Shown here piece by piece: positions 33,060 through 41,946 of a stretch of 61,601 nucleotides of DNA (the first letter of the stretch is position 1; the number at the start of each line of letters is the position of its first letter). This DNA is from Chloroflexota bacterium (GTDB lineage Bacteria; Chloroflexota; Anaerolineae; J102): the NCBI GenBank assembly GCA_013151415.1, contig JAADII010000068.1, forward strand, positions 1 through 61,601, given 5' to 3'. The notes beneath the pieces are model-generated. The model was not told the origin of the DNA and did not search any database. It saw only the letters and a program-made list of their open reading frames with translations. A program made the position numbers and the translations under genes.

Positions 33060-34973
33060 ATGCGCCAGCGTCATTTTATCATTGCTCTGATTCTCGGCAT
33101 TGCTGCGTTTTTTGTTTATCGCGGCATGGCTGCGCCGGGCATGTTGCCGGGCGATGCAGGCGAGTTTCAATTCACCATTCCCAATGCGGGCCTTTCGCAT
33201 CCCACGGGCTATCCCTTTTATCATCTCAGCGGCTGGTTGTGGACGCGACTTTACCTGGCCAATCCGGCGCAGGGGGCGAATCACTTTAGTGCATTGTGGG
33301 CGGCCGTGGCTGTGGGGCTGTTTTATTTATTGGCTTACGCGATGTTGCGACGCCTGCTCGATCGTTTGCATTGGCGACGAGGCGCGGGCTGGTTGGCGTT
33401 TCTCGTCGCGTTGGTCTTTGCCGGAAACCCCACCTTCTGGGCCGAGGCCACACGCGCCGAGGTCTACACGCTTATGGCTGCGTTTACGGCTGCGTTGTTG
33501 GGGCTGACGTTGGTTGCGGGGGCGGAGACCGAGCGCGGTTGGGGTCGCGGTTCGTGGCGCGCTTTCTTGCCCTGGCTGGCTTTTGGCATGGGTCTGGCGC
33601 TCACCCATCATCTCACTGCGATATTGCTTTTTCCCGCCATCGCGTTCTACTTGTTGCTCACGCGACCCGCCGCCTTTCGACCCACGGCTCTCTGGCGCTT
33701 GGCCATCATTTTCCTGGCGCCCCTGCTCCTTTACTTATATGTTCCCTTGCGAGCGTCGGCCAGCCCTTGGCTCACGGTGCAACTTACGCCCGATCACGCA
33801 TTGCAACTTTTCGACAATAGTCTGGGCGGAGTCGTTCGTTATATTTTGGGTGTGGGCTTCGCGCCTGCATTACGCGATCCCGCTCAAGCGTTGGAGCAGG
33901 TTCCCGCGGCCGCGAACCTGTTTCTCCAGCATTTTGGATGGCCGGGTTTGATGTTGATCTTGTTGGGGTTGGTTGCGTTGCTGCTGGAAGAGCAGATCGC
34001 GCTTTTGCTACTCACTCTATTGGGTTTTCTGCCCCTCACCATTTTCAATTTGTTTTACGGGATAGACGATATCGCGGCCTTCTATATCCCTTCTTATCTC
34101 ATCGCTACGCTCTGGTTAGGATTGGGTTTGGCCTATGGCGTCGAGCTGCTCTCTCGCCTCATGGGTTCGCGCGTGCGGGATGTGGCGCTATTGGCCATGG
34201 TGGCTGTGGCGGCTATTCCCGTAGTGCAATTCCGCGCCTTTCGACCCGCGTTCGACCGTTCATTGGCCGTTGACACTGCGTATCGCTGGTCGCAAATTCT
34301 TGCTCAAGACTTGCCCGAAAATAGCATCCTGATCAGCAACGATCGCGATGAGATCACGCCCATGCTCTACAAACAATATGTAGAAGGGCAAGCCTTGGGA
34401 ATGACCGGACTCTTCCCTCTCATCAGTCCTGAGCCGGCCTGGCAAGATCTAAACGCCACCCTGGCTTCGGCGCTAAAGACGGGACGGCCTGTATTTCTCA
34501 TCAAACCCATGCCGGGCGTCGAGGTGCGCTATCCCAATGAAGATGCGGGCGCGGGGTTGCGCCGGGTGCTGGGCGCGGTGCAAGCGCCCGAGCCGAGTTT
34601 CGAGTATCCATACAGCGAGAGTTTGCGTTGGTTGAATATCGAATGGGAGGGCGCGCCGCGAGCGGGCGACAACCTAAACGTGGGCGTGTATTGGCGCGTG
34701 TTGGCAACCCCTACGCGAAACTGGCACAGTTTCTTACAACTACTGGACTCGACTGGGGAGAAAGTGGCTCAGGCCAATGATCATCGTCCCGGCGGCGATT
34801 ATCTTCCTCCCACCCTCTGGCGTCCCGGCGATGTGATCCGCGACGCCTTCATACTGCCGTTGCCGGTTGATCTGCCTTCCGGACAATATGCACTTGTGGC
34901 CGGGTTTTACGATCCCACTACTGGCGAGCGTATGACCGATCCCCTGCCTCTGGCGCAAGTGCAGGTGGAATGA
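33060..34973 (+). CDS. DUF2723 membrane protein (possible GT-C type glycosyltransferase)
   Basis: 637 residues. The N-terminal half has about ten to twelve hydrophobic segments with the DUF2723 pattern: 'GMLPGDAGEFQFTIPNAGLSHPTGYPFYHLSGWLW' near the first loop (D/E pair as in GT-C enzymes), 'FWAEATRAEVYTLMAAF' and 'LTHHLTAILLFPAIAFYLL'. The C-terminal ~250 residues form a soluble extracytoplasmic domain ending in a beta-rich 'GVYWRVLATPTRNWHSFLQLLDSTGEKVAQ' module. Family members are linked to protein or lipid glycosylation, but the reaction is not proven. No strong Shine-Dalgarno at the ATG 33060. Followed 42 bases later by an MFS gene. Confidence 0.85.
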   Translation: MRQRHFIIALILGIAAFFVYRGMAAPGMLPGDAGEFQFTIPNAGLSHPTGYPFYHLSGWLWTRLYLANPAQGANHFSALWAAVAVGLFYLLAYAMLRRLLDRLHWRRGAGWLAFLVALVFAGNPTFWAEATRAEVYTLMAAFTAALLGLTLVAGAETERGWGRGSWRAFLPWLAFGMGLALTHHLTAILLFPAIAFYLLLTRPAAFRPTALWRLAIIFLAPLLLYLYVPLRASASPWLTVQLTPDHALQLFDNSLGGVVRYILGVGFAPALRDPAQALEQVPAAANLFLQHFGWPGLMLILLGLVALLLEEQIALLLLTLLGFLPLTIFNLFYGIDDIAAFYIPSYLIATLWLGLGLAYGVELLSRLMGSRVRDVALLAMVAVAAIPVVQFRAFRPAFDRSLAVDTAYRWSQILAQDLPENSILISNDRDEITPMLYKQYVEGQALGMTGLFPLISPEPAWQDLNATLASALKTGRPVFLIKPMPGVEVRYPNEDAGAGLRRVLGAVQAPEPSFEYPYSESLRWLNIEWEGAPRAGDNLNVGVYWRVLATPTRNWHSFLQLLDSTGEKVAQANDHRPGGDYLPPTLWRPGDVIRDAFILPLPVDLPSGQYALVAGFYDPTTGERMTDPLPLAQVQVE

Positions 34974-35004
34974 TCCAACCAAAGGCGCTCTGGTTCGTTC
35001 GGGT

Positions 35005-35010
35005 TAGAAT
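35005..35010 (+). promoter_or_regulatory. -10 box directly before the MFS start (possible leaderless mRNA)
   Basis: TAGAAT at 35,005-35,010 is 5 bases before ATG 35,016; no Shine-Dalgarno and no clear -35 box are visible. Read with the similar sites at 30,755 and 55,903. Confidence 0.4.
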
Positions 35011-35015
35011 TTCTC

Positions 35016-36251
35016 ATGACCATCTCCCATTCTCCCTCTCGGGTGTTGTGGCCTTTGGGGATTGCCGTCACGCTCTCCTTATTTGGTGATCTAACCCTTT
35101 ATGCCGTGCTGGTGACGCAGCTTTCGGTTGTGGGCTTTAGCTTGGCCGCGGCCGGAGTGATGTTGGGCGTAAATCGCTTGGTGCGCATTCCTGGCAACCC
35201 TGTAGGCGGATTGTTGTTGGACCGTTGGGGACGGCGACGCTTGTTTCTGCTCGGCATGGCTTTGGGAGCGATCTCCACTCTGGCCTATGCATTTGTGTAT
35301 GGATTTTGGCCTTTTTTGGCCGCGCGTCTCTTGTGGGGCGCGGCATGGGTGTTGATCAATGTGGGGGGCATGACCATGGCGCTCGATGTCAGCAACGCAT
35401 CGAATCGGGGTCGCGTGTTGGGCGTTTACAACACGTGGGTTTTGCTGGGCTTGGCCGCGGGGCCATTGGCGGGCGGTTTTCTGGTGGATGCGTTGGGTTT
35501 TCGCACGGCCATGATGATCTGCGCAGGGCTTACCGCCGCCGGGTTTGTGGTGGCGTGGGTGGCTTTGCCCGAAACATCGAGCGCGAGCGAACGGCTGGCC
35601 GGCCGCTCCTGGCGACAGCGCCTCGCCCTCAAAAGAATCGCCGCTCGATTCTCCATTTTGCCAACGCTGCGTCAGGGTTCGGCGCTGGCCATAGCGGCCC
35701 TGCTTTTCATGATCGTTATGTTTGTGGGCGAAGGGATCACTCTCTCGACCATTAGCCTTTTGCTTCAACAGCAATTTGGCCATAGCGCGGCTCTTGACGG
35801 CTGGATGATCGGGGTGGCCGCGCTTGGTGGGCTGTTTTTGGGGCTTCGTTCGTTGTTGGCCGGAGCAGCCGGGCCCCTGGCGGGCCATCTTTCCGATAGA
35901 CGCGGCGCGCGTAAACCCCTGATCGGCCTGGGTTTGCTCCTGGGCGCGCTCGGATTCACGCTTCTCGCTTATGCTGCATCGTTGCTTTGGATTGCTGTGG
36001 CCATTGTATTGTTGGCCACAGGAGGCGGCGCGGCCCAGGCCGTCTTGGCTGCGCTCGCGGGCGATGCCGCCCCGGCCCATCGCCAAGGCATGGTCATGGG
36101 CGCGTTCGCGACCGCGGGCGATATCGGCAGCATGGCCGGCCCTTTCGTGGCTTTTGCTCTCGCCGCCTGGGTTGGGTTGCGCCCGGTCTATCTCCTCAGC
36201 GCAGGATTGCTTTTGCTTGGGCTGTGGTTGCTCCGATACATCCGGGCGTAA
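35016..36251 (+). CDS. Major facilitator superfamily transporter
   Basis: 411 residues with twelve predicted membrane segments in two halves. The loop 2-3 signature is 'GGLLLDRWGRRRLFLLGMALG', and its second-half counterpart is 'GHLSDRRGARKPLIGLGLLLGA', both with D-R-x-G-R/x-R/K. This resembles drug/sugar-efflux MFS proteins with proton coupling. A central cytoplasmic loop (SSASERLAGRSWRQRLALKRIAARF) separates the halves. Substrate cannot be told. Start ATG 35016 has a -10-like box but no ribosome-binding site. It follows the DUF2723 gene by 42 bases and may be transcribed from its own or a common promoter. Confidence 0.92.
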   Translation: MTISHSPSRVLWPLGIAVTLSLFGDLTLYAVLVTQLSVVGFSLAAAGVMLGVNRLVRIPGNPVGGLLLDRWGRRRLFLLGMALGAISTLAYAFVYGFWPFLAARLLWGAAWVLINVGGMTMALDVSNASNRGRVLGVYNTWVLLGLAAGPLAGGFLVDALGFRTAMMICAGLTAAGFVVAWVALPETSSASERLAGRSWRQRLALKRIAARFSILPTLRQGSALAIAALLFMIVMFVGEGITLSTISLLLQQQFGHSAALDGWMIGVAALGGLFLGLRSLLAGAAGPLAGHLSDRRGARKPLIGLGLLLGALGFTLLAYAASLLWIAVAIVLLATGGGAAQAVLAALAGDAAPAHRQGMVMGAFATAGDIGSMAGPFVAFALAAWVGLRPVYLLSAGLLLLGLWLLRYIRA

Positions 36252-36307
36252 GCGGCGATGGCGCTCCATGCCCAATATTCGGCGCGGATCGCCCAACCCA
36301 CCCTATT

Positions 36308-36349
36308 CTCAACCTCAACCTTAACCTCAACCTTAGCCTCAACCTCAAC
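36308..36349. repeat. CTCAAC/CTTAAC hexamer tandem array
   Basis: Seven tandem 6-bp units (CTCAAC, CTCAAC, CTTAAC, CTCAAC, CTTAGC, CTCAAC, CTCAAC). The last unit contains the stop codon (TGA, minus strand, 36,345-36,347) of the SH3 protein gene, so the array lies between the MFS and SH3 genes, which are convergent. Confidence 0.85.
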
Positions 36350-36872
36350 CCGCGCCGGGATCAAGGAAATCGCCTGCGACCCAACCTTCGCCTGTGCCGC
36401 CATCGGCCGTGGGAAAGCGAATTTGCCACCAGGTGTAAGTGTCGGCGCGTTCGGGGCCGCCGATGATATCCACCACCGTGCCTGCTGGCAGGGTCGTCAC
36501 CGGATCGTAATTCGTGCCCGGGCCGCTACGCACGCGTAGCCCCGCCTCGGCGTTCACCGTGGCCACGCCGCCCACCCGCAATACATCTTGCACCGGTTCG
36601 GGCGTGGGTGTGGGCGTGGGCGGTTCGGGCGTGGGTGTGGGTGTGGGCGTGGGCGGTTCGGGCGTGGGGCTTGGGGTGACGGCAAGGGTGGGCGTGGGCG
36701 TGGACGGCTCGGGCGTGAGTGGCAAAGGGATCCCGCCGCCGCCCATCATGTTGGCCACCGCGTAAAACAGGCCGCCGGTGAGAATAATGGCGACAAAGGG
36801 AATTAACAGTGCAGCCCAGGGCGAACGTGGGCGTTGTTGGCGTCGGTGCATTTGATATCGTCGTTGACTCAT
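36345..36872 (-). CDS. Membrane-anchored bacterial SH3 domain protein
   Basis: 175 residues. Basic N-terminus (SQRRYQMHRRQQRPRS), one membrane helix (AALLIPFVAIILTGGLFYAVA), a Pro/Thr/Glu-rich spacer of ~50 residues (TPTPTPEPPTPTPTPEP), then a C-terminal SH3b domain: 'ATVNAEAGLRVRSGPGTNYDPVTTLPAGTVVDIIGGPERAD' and 'WWQIRFP...GEGWVAGDFL'. SH3b domains usually bind cell-wall peptides, so an exported wall-binding function is likely. The stop codon arises in the CTCAAC hexamer array, so the C-terminus may have been shaped by repeat expansion. Convergent with the MFS gene. Confidence 0.85.
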   Translation of the reverse strand: MSQRRYQMHRRQQRPRSPWAALLIPFVAIILTGGLFYAVANMMGGGGIPLPLTPEPSTPTPTLAVTPSPTPEPPTPTPTPTPEPPTPTPTPEPVQDVLRVGGVATVNAEAGLRVRSGPGTNYDPVTTLPAGTVVDIIGGPERADTYTWWQIRFPTADGGTGEGWVAGDFLDPGAG

Positions 36873-37309
36873 GAGAATGACGTAGTGCGTTCTGCGTATT
36901 GCATACTGCCTGGATGTCTAGACGCAACCATGCGTTGGAAGAGCGCTGCAAGATGGCGGACAAGAAAGAGAGATGGCACCAGATCGAGACCATCATCCCG
37001 CCGTCTGGCCTCTTTAACAGGAATATTTGCGCTCGATGTCTACGCAGATAGGCCAAAAATCATTGGGCAAGGATAAACCCAAGTATACCACGCGTTGACG
37101 TGTACGCAAGAGTGGGCTTTTGGTCGCGATTCGCCTCGCGCATCGATGGCGCTGACTTCGCCTTTGTTCATCTTGTCTGCTCGGCAAAAACCGTTCATCC
37201 ACGAGTATTCGTTCATGTTGGAGCAGTGCGTAACATGTGTTGTAAAATGCAACATCCCGTCGAAGAGAACTTTGCCTAAATACTCGATTTGAGAGATAAT
37301 TTTGGCATT

Positions 37310-37789
37310 ATGGCTACTGTATATCTTTCTCTTGGCACAAATCTCGGTGATCGAGCTGCGAACCTGGAAGAGGCCAGGCGTCGGCTAGGGCCGCGCGTTC
37401 GCGTGAAGAAGGTCTCGCCCATTTATGAAACCGCGCCTTGGGGCATTCTCGATCAGCCTGATTTTCTGAATCAGGTTGTCGAGGGCGAAACGCGCTTATC
37501 CCCCTTCGATCTGTTGGCCTTTGTCAAGGCCATCGAACGCGACATGGGCCGAGATCCCTCGGAAGTTCGCTACGGTCCGCGCCCCATTGATATCGACATC
37601 CTCTTCTACGACGACCTCGAACAGACATCCGAGACCTTGACCATCCCCCATCCTGAACTGGCCGAGCGGGCTTTCACCCTCGTTCCCTTGGCCGATCTTG
37701 CGCCCGATCTGTACATTCCCGCCGCGGAATGCACTGTGGCCGAGCGCTTGAAGCAACTCGATCTTTCGGGCATTCGCCGATATGATTGA
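37310..37789 (+). CDS. folK: 2-amino-4-hydroxy-6-hydroxymethyldihydropteridine pyrophosphokinase
   Basis: Transfers pyrophosphate from ATP to 6-hydroxymethyl-dihydropterin in folate synthesis. The 159-residue protein has the family blocks 'MATVYLSLGTNLGDRAANLEEA', 'SPIYETAPWGILDQPDFLNQVVEGET', and the signature 'RYGPRPIDIDILFYDDL' carrying the metal-binding D-x-D. Length is typical. The ATG at 37310 gives the conserved start; upstream GATAAT at 37,295-37,300 with TTTGCC 18 bases before it might be the promoter. folB and folP, often adjacent, are not in the window. Convergent with the long GH13-like gene. Confidence 0.95.
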   Translation: MATVYLSLGTNLGDRAANLEEARRRLGPRVRVKKVSPIYETAPWGILDQPDFLNQVVEGETRLSPFDLLAFVKAIERDMGRDPSEVRYGPRPIDIDILFYDDLEQTSETLTIPHPELAERAFTLVPLADLAPDLYIPAAECTVAERLKQLDLSGIRRYD

Positions 37790-37893
37790 GGCTCGCCGCG
37801 CTTTTCTGGATGGTTGGTCGAGCATCTTTGGGGCCCGCCGCGTCATCGGCCGGTTGGTCGCGCGATTGCAACTTGTTTGTCCAACGGTGCAGA

Positions 37894-40800
37894 CTAACGC
37901 GCCACCGCGTCGAGCAGTTTTTGCACTTGATACTCAGATTGTCGCTCGGCCTTAAGTAGGCGGCGGATGAGTTTATATCGTTTTTTCAGGGCTTTGCACA
38001 CGCGTTTGGGCGAGTCCATGGTCTCGCGGGTGACGCGCACCGCGACGGCCGCGAACAACGAGGCCAGCGCGGCCTCGTAGCCCTCTTTGTTGAACCACAA
38101 AACCCCCTCGAAACGATTCACGCCCAGGGCCTGCTGCGCGATGGGGTCTTGCAGCAGGCGGTCGAGCAGGCGATAGCCGCGGGGTTTGGCGCTCATTTCC
38201 TCCGAAACGCGGGGCCTGGCCGTGGCCTCCCACCAATTCTCGTGCGCAATCAGCAGCTGCGTGAGCGCGAGCGCGCGGCCGGCCTGGGCTTCGTCCAGCC
38301 CAAGCGCCTGCAAATGTTCGGCCAGGCGCGGGGCCAGCAGCCATTCGTCCAGCCAGGCCAGAGCGCGTTGTCGCGCGATGTCGTCATCCAGGCTGACCAC
38401 CCGACCCAATTTGGCGATCAAAGCCCAGGCCATGAGCGCGGCCCACACAGTGTCGTCGTTCAGGGCCTCGCTCACATAGGCCGCGGCCCTGGCGTAGCGT
38501 TTGGATGGGCAGGGATAGCGTTCGGGCAGGGCGGGAAGGGCGAGCAAGGCCTCGAGGGTTTGGAGGATGTCGTCGGCGAGGGTCTCGAGAACCGGCTTGG
38601 GCGAGACGGCTTCTGCGCTCTCTTCCGTCTCGGCTTCGAGCGCCTGCAATCGCCGCAGCAGGATGTCATCTCCGGGTTGCGCGCCGGTCGCGGGCGCGGT
38701 TTCTTTTTGGGCGAAGATTTGCGCCTGGCGCAGGAAGGCGATGAGATTTGCGCGCAGCGCGGACCAGTCGGGTTGGGGCTTGCTTTGACCGGCGTCTCGC
38801 AATGACGAGAGGAAACGCCACGTTTCCGGGGCGAGCAGGCGGGCGAAGGTCTCGTGAAGGGGGCGGAAGTATTGCTCTCTCAGCGCCTCGTCCATGCTGG
38901 GAACCCCGCGTCCGGCCAGATGCGCGGCCAGCCGCGCGTAGCGACCGTCCACATCCCGAACCTGGCGGAAGTCGAGCAGCACATGGCGCTGATACGCGCC
39001 CAGCTCGAAATAGAGACCCTGTTCGTAGATTTCGCGGTTGTTGCGGATGTATTCCAGCCCGGTGAGCAGGTCGCGGAAGATGGTGAAGGTCGCGGGGTCG
39101 TGGATCAGGCCCAGCCCCTCGCCCAGGTTTTCTCGTTTCAAGGCCGGGTTCTCGCCCTCGCGCTTGATGGCAAACTCGACCGAAAGATGCACGCGACCGC
39201 GGGTGTCTGCGAATTTGTTGTGGTAAACGATCAACGCCCGCTCTTCGCCCAGGCGATTGGAATAGGCCAGCACGTTTTCATCCACATGACCATCGGGCGT
39301 GACAAAGTCATACAGCCGGAAGCGCTCCACGTCCGCGAAAAGCGCGCGGCGATGCAACAAGGGCGTAATCTCGCGCAAATGACGCTCGATCAACGCTTGA
39401 TCGGGCTGTTCGTCCCAATAGGCGCGACGGTATTCCATGCCATATTTCTCGGCCAAGCCCTCGAACTGGCCATGCCCAAACATGGGCAGGCCCGGAACTG
39501 TGACCATGACCGTGCACACGCCGAAATACTTGTCGCCTTTGCCGAACTGCTGCACGGCCGGGTCTTCGTCGGGGTTGGTCATAAAGTTGACATATCGCTT
39601 GAGGATTTGGGGGTCGAACTGGAGCGTGCTTTTGATCTGGTGGCGATATTTGGCGTTGTCTTCGTCGCGCAGCATGTGCATGAACGCGCTGTTGTAGACG
39701 CGATGCATGCCCAGCGTGCGCACGAAATAACCCTCCAGCAGCCAGAAGGCCTCGGCCAAAAGCAGGGTGTCGGGCGCTTCCTGGGCCACGCGGTCCACCA
39801 CTTCGCGCCAGAATTCGTTGGGCATGGCGCGATCGAACTCCGCTTTGGTCATGGCGAATTCGGCGCGAGAAGGGATCGCGCCGCCCTGGCCCGGCTGGGG
39901 GTGCCACAATCGTTGAATATGACGTTTGGCCAGGGTCATGGCCGCGTCGAAGCGGATGATGGGAAATTGCCGCGCCACGTGGAGGATGGTTTGGATCACG
40001 GCCTCGCGGGTTTCGGGATTGAGGTAGTCCAGTTGGGCCGTGTCGTTCCAGGGCATGGATGTGCCGTCGTTGCCGTGGTAGATGTAGCGCTCATCGCCGG
40101 TGTGATAATCGACGCGTTTGAAAACCACGGCCGCGTCGGTGTGGGTGTAGTAATGGTCTTCGAGGAACACGCCCACGCGCGGGTCGTCGCACAGGTCGGG
40201 GCCGTCGAAGGTGTAGGCCGGGAAGGGGCTATGGTCGAGGCTGAGAAAACGATCGGGGTGCTCGATGACCCAGCGCGAGTCGATGGCCATGTGGTTGGGC
40301 ACCATGTCGCTGGCCAGGCGAATGCCCCGCGCCCAGGCCCGCGCCCGCAAATTGGCCATGGCTTCAGGCCCGCCCAGGTCCGCGGCCACCACATAATCGT
40401 AGAGCGAATAGGCCGAGGCCGCGGCTTCGGGGTTGCCCATCATCTGTTTGATTCGGGCCGAGGCCTTGCTGCGCTCCCACACGCCGATGAGCCAAAGCCC
40501 GGTGATCCCCCAACGCGCGAGCGTGTCCAGCTCTTCGTCCGGGATCTGGTCGAGGGTGGTGATGCTGCGACCATAGCGCCGCGAGAGTTGGTCCAGCCAC
40601 ACGTAAGCATTCTTGGCCAGCAAAATGACGCGCGGCATCCAGTCTTTGTCGGGCGTGTATCGTTCCGGCTCGCCCATGTCCAGGCTGAAATCCGCGATTT
40701 CCACCGGTCCCGGCCCGCCGAAGATGGGTTTTTCCTCTTCGGCGATGAAATCAAGGCTGCTGAGCAAGCGATAGAGGATGGAGCCGAGATAATGGGCCCA

Positions 40801-41478
40801 GGCGCGTCGAATGAAGGCCAGTTGCCCGGCCAGAGAGTGGGGCGCGGCGCGCATGGGGGCCTGCAAGAATTCGATGATGTTTTCGCCCCCCTCACCAAAG
40901 CCGGGCTGCTCGTCGAAGAATTCGTGCAGCGCGGCGATGATCTGGGGATAGGCGCTGCGTTCGGCCAAAGGGTCGTCCCCGAATAGCTCGCGAAAGGGCG
41001 AGAAGGCCGGGTTCTGGTTGGCGAGCCAGAGCATGAGCATTTCTTGCAGCGCGATTTCGCGATGCGAGAGTTCGCCCGATCGCCCTTGCAAGTAGGTTTC
41101 GATATCCATGTCTCCGCGATGCACGGCCAGGGGTGGGAAATGTTCGACAAATGCGCGTAGCGCGTTGTCCAGCGCGTCCCGACCCAGCCGCTCCTCCAGT
41201 GCAGCCAGGGCCTCGCGCAAAAGCGCGGGGTTGGTCTGATGACGATAAAGCTCGAAGATGAGGTGCCAGATTTCGTCGATAAGCCCCAGGGCGTTGATCT
41301 GGCCGGCCCTGACCGCGCCTTCGGGGCGCCGCGCCGCGTCGCGTTTTTCGTTCATTTTTTGCGCGAAGACGCGTGCGGCGTGGAAGTTGGGAAAGATGAC
41401 GTTGCCGTCAAAGCGAAATAACGACTCGTCGAATTGATAGTGTTCGCGCGCGGCGCGGGAGACGTGGAATTCGAACAT
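37894..41478 (-). CDS. Very long GH13-like alpha-amylase family protein (1,194 aa)
   Basis: Residues ~320-700 resemble a GH13 barrel: DMVPNH at 391-396 (region I), RFD with R509 and D511 (region II nucleophile), AEAFW with E576 (region III acid/base). Region IV, normally N-H-D, reads TNPDED around 635-640, so the usual histidine is missing. The ~300-residue N-terminal part has its own helical domain, and the last ~330 residues are helical (FLRQAQIFAQKE...), neither recognised. No signal peptide is seen at the chosen ATG (MFEFHVSRAARE), so it appears cytosolic. It may act on glycogen or a storage alpha-glucan, or transfer glucosyl groups. The frame is open 35 codons upstream; start is uncertain. 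Confidence 0.8.
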   Translation of the reverse strand: MFEFHVSRAAREHYQFDESLFRFDGNVIFPNFHAARVFAQKMNEKRDAARRPEGAVRAGQINALGLIDEIWHLIFELYRHQTNPALLREALAALEERLGRDALDNALRAFVEHFPPLAVHRGDMDIETYLQGRSGELSHREIALQEMLMLWLANQNPAFSPFRELFGDDPLAERSAYPQIIAALHEFFDEQPGFGEGGENIIEFLQAPMRAAPHSLAGQLAFIRRAWAHYLGSILYRLLSSLDFIAEEEKPIFGGPGPVEIADFSLDMGEPERYTPDKDWMPRVILLAKNAYVWLDQLSRRYGRSITTLDQIPDEELDTLARWGITGLWLIGVWERSKASARIKQMMGNPEAAASAYSLYDYVVAADLGGPEAMANLRARAWARGIRLASDMVPNHMAIDSRWVIEHPDRFLSLDHSPFPAYTFDGPDLCDDPRVGVFLEDHYYTHTDAAVVFKRVDYHTGDERYIYHGNDGTSMPWNDTAQLDYLNPETREAVIQTILHVARQFPIIRFDAAMTLAKRHIQRLWHPQPGQGGAIPSRAEFAMTKAEFDRAMPNEFWREVVDRVAQEAPDTLLLAEAFWLLEGYFVRTLGMHRVYNSAFMHMLRDEDNAKYRHQIKSTLQFDPQILKRYVNFMTNPDEDPAVQQFGKGDKYFGVCTVMVTVPGLPMFGHGQFEGLAEKYGMEYRRAYWDEQPDQALIERHLREITPLLHRRALFADVERFRLYDFVTPDGHVDENVLAYSNRLGEERALIVYHNKFADTRGRVHLSVEFAIKREGENPALKRENLGEGLGLIHDPATFTIFRDLLTGLEYIRNNREIYEQGLYFELGAYQRHVLLDFRQVRDVDGRYARLAAHLAGRGVPSMDEALREQYFRPLHETFARLLAPETWRFLSSLRDAGQSKPQPDWSALRANLIAFLRQAQIFAQKETAPATGAQPGDDILLRRLQALEAETEESAEAVSPKPVLETLADDILQTLEALLALPALPERYPCPSKRYARAAAYVSEALNDDTVWAALMAWALIAKLGRVVSLDDDIARQRALAWLDEWLLAPRLAEHLQALGLDEAQAGRALALTQLLIAHENWWEATARPRVSEEMSAKPRGYRLLDRLLQDPIAQQALGVNRFEGVLWFNKEGYEAALASLFAAVAVRVTRETMDSPKRVCKALKKRYKLIRRLLKAERQSEYQVQKLLDAVAR

Positions 41479-41946
41479 GAGATGGGATCTGGATCCTTGT
41501 AACCACCGGCGTTTTCGATCCCTCACGGGGATGATTATGAGTTTTACGAATAAAGATGGAAAAGATTTGACAAATTCGCTCAATTCGCGTCAAAAAAACC
41601 GTGTATCTTGACGCCGACATTGTAGCGGGCAATGCCATGCCAGGCAAGCTGCAACGGTGTTGGGTTCGCTTAAACCGGTCTCTCCACCGAAGCGACCCTT
41701 ACTCAGGGACCCACCGCTCCACAGACGAGAGGCGCTTGCGCCGATCTGAGCGGCGAGCAGCGTTTGCTTACTTGCCGCTTTGCCCCCCACCCTTTGCACA
41801 CCCCTTTCACCCTCGCGCAACATTGACGCATCGGCCCGGCTGTGGTAAACGTTAAGATGCTCGCATGCGTCGAGGCGCGCGTTGTTCTCCAGTGCCATTA
41901 TTTTTGGTCCAACCATCATTCTCCACTCGCACAAATGGAGTCTAAC

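Noticed and set aside
38854-40986. 710-codon plus-strand frame
   Set aside because: Antisense to the GH13-like gene, with no family-like motifs and implausible His/Gln/Val composition.
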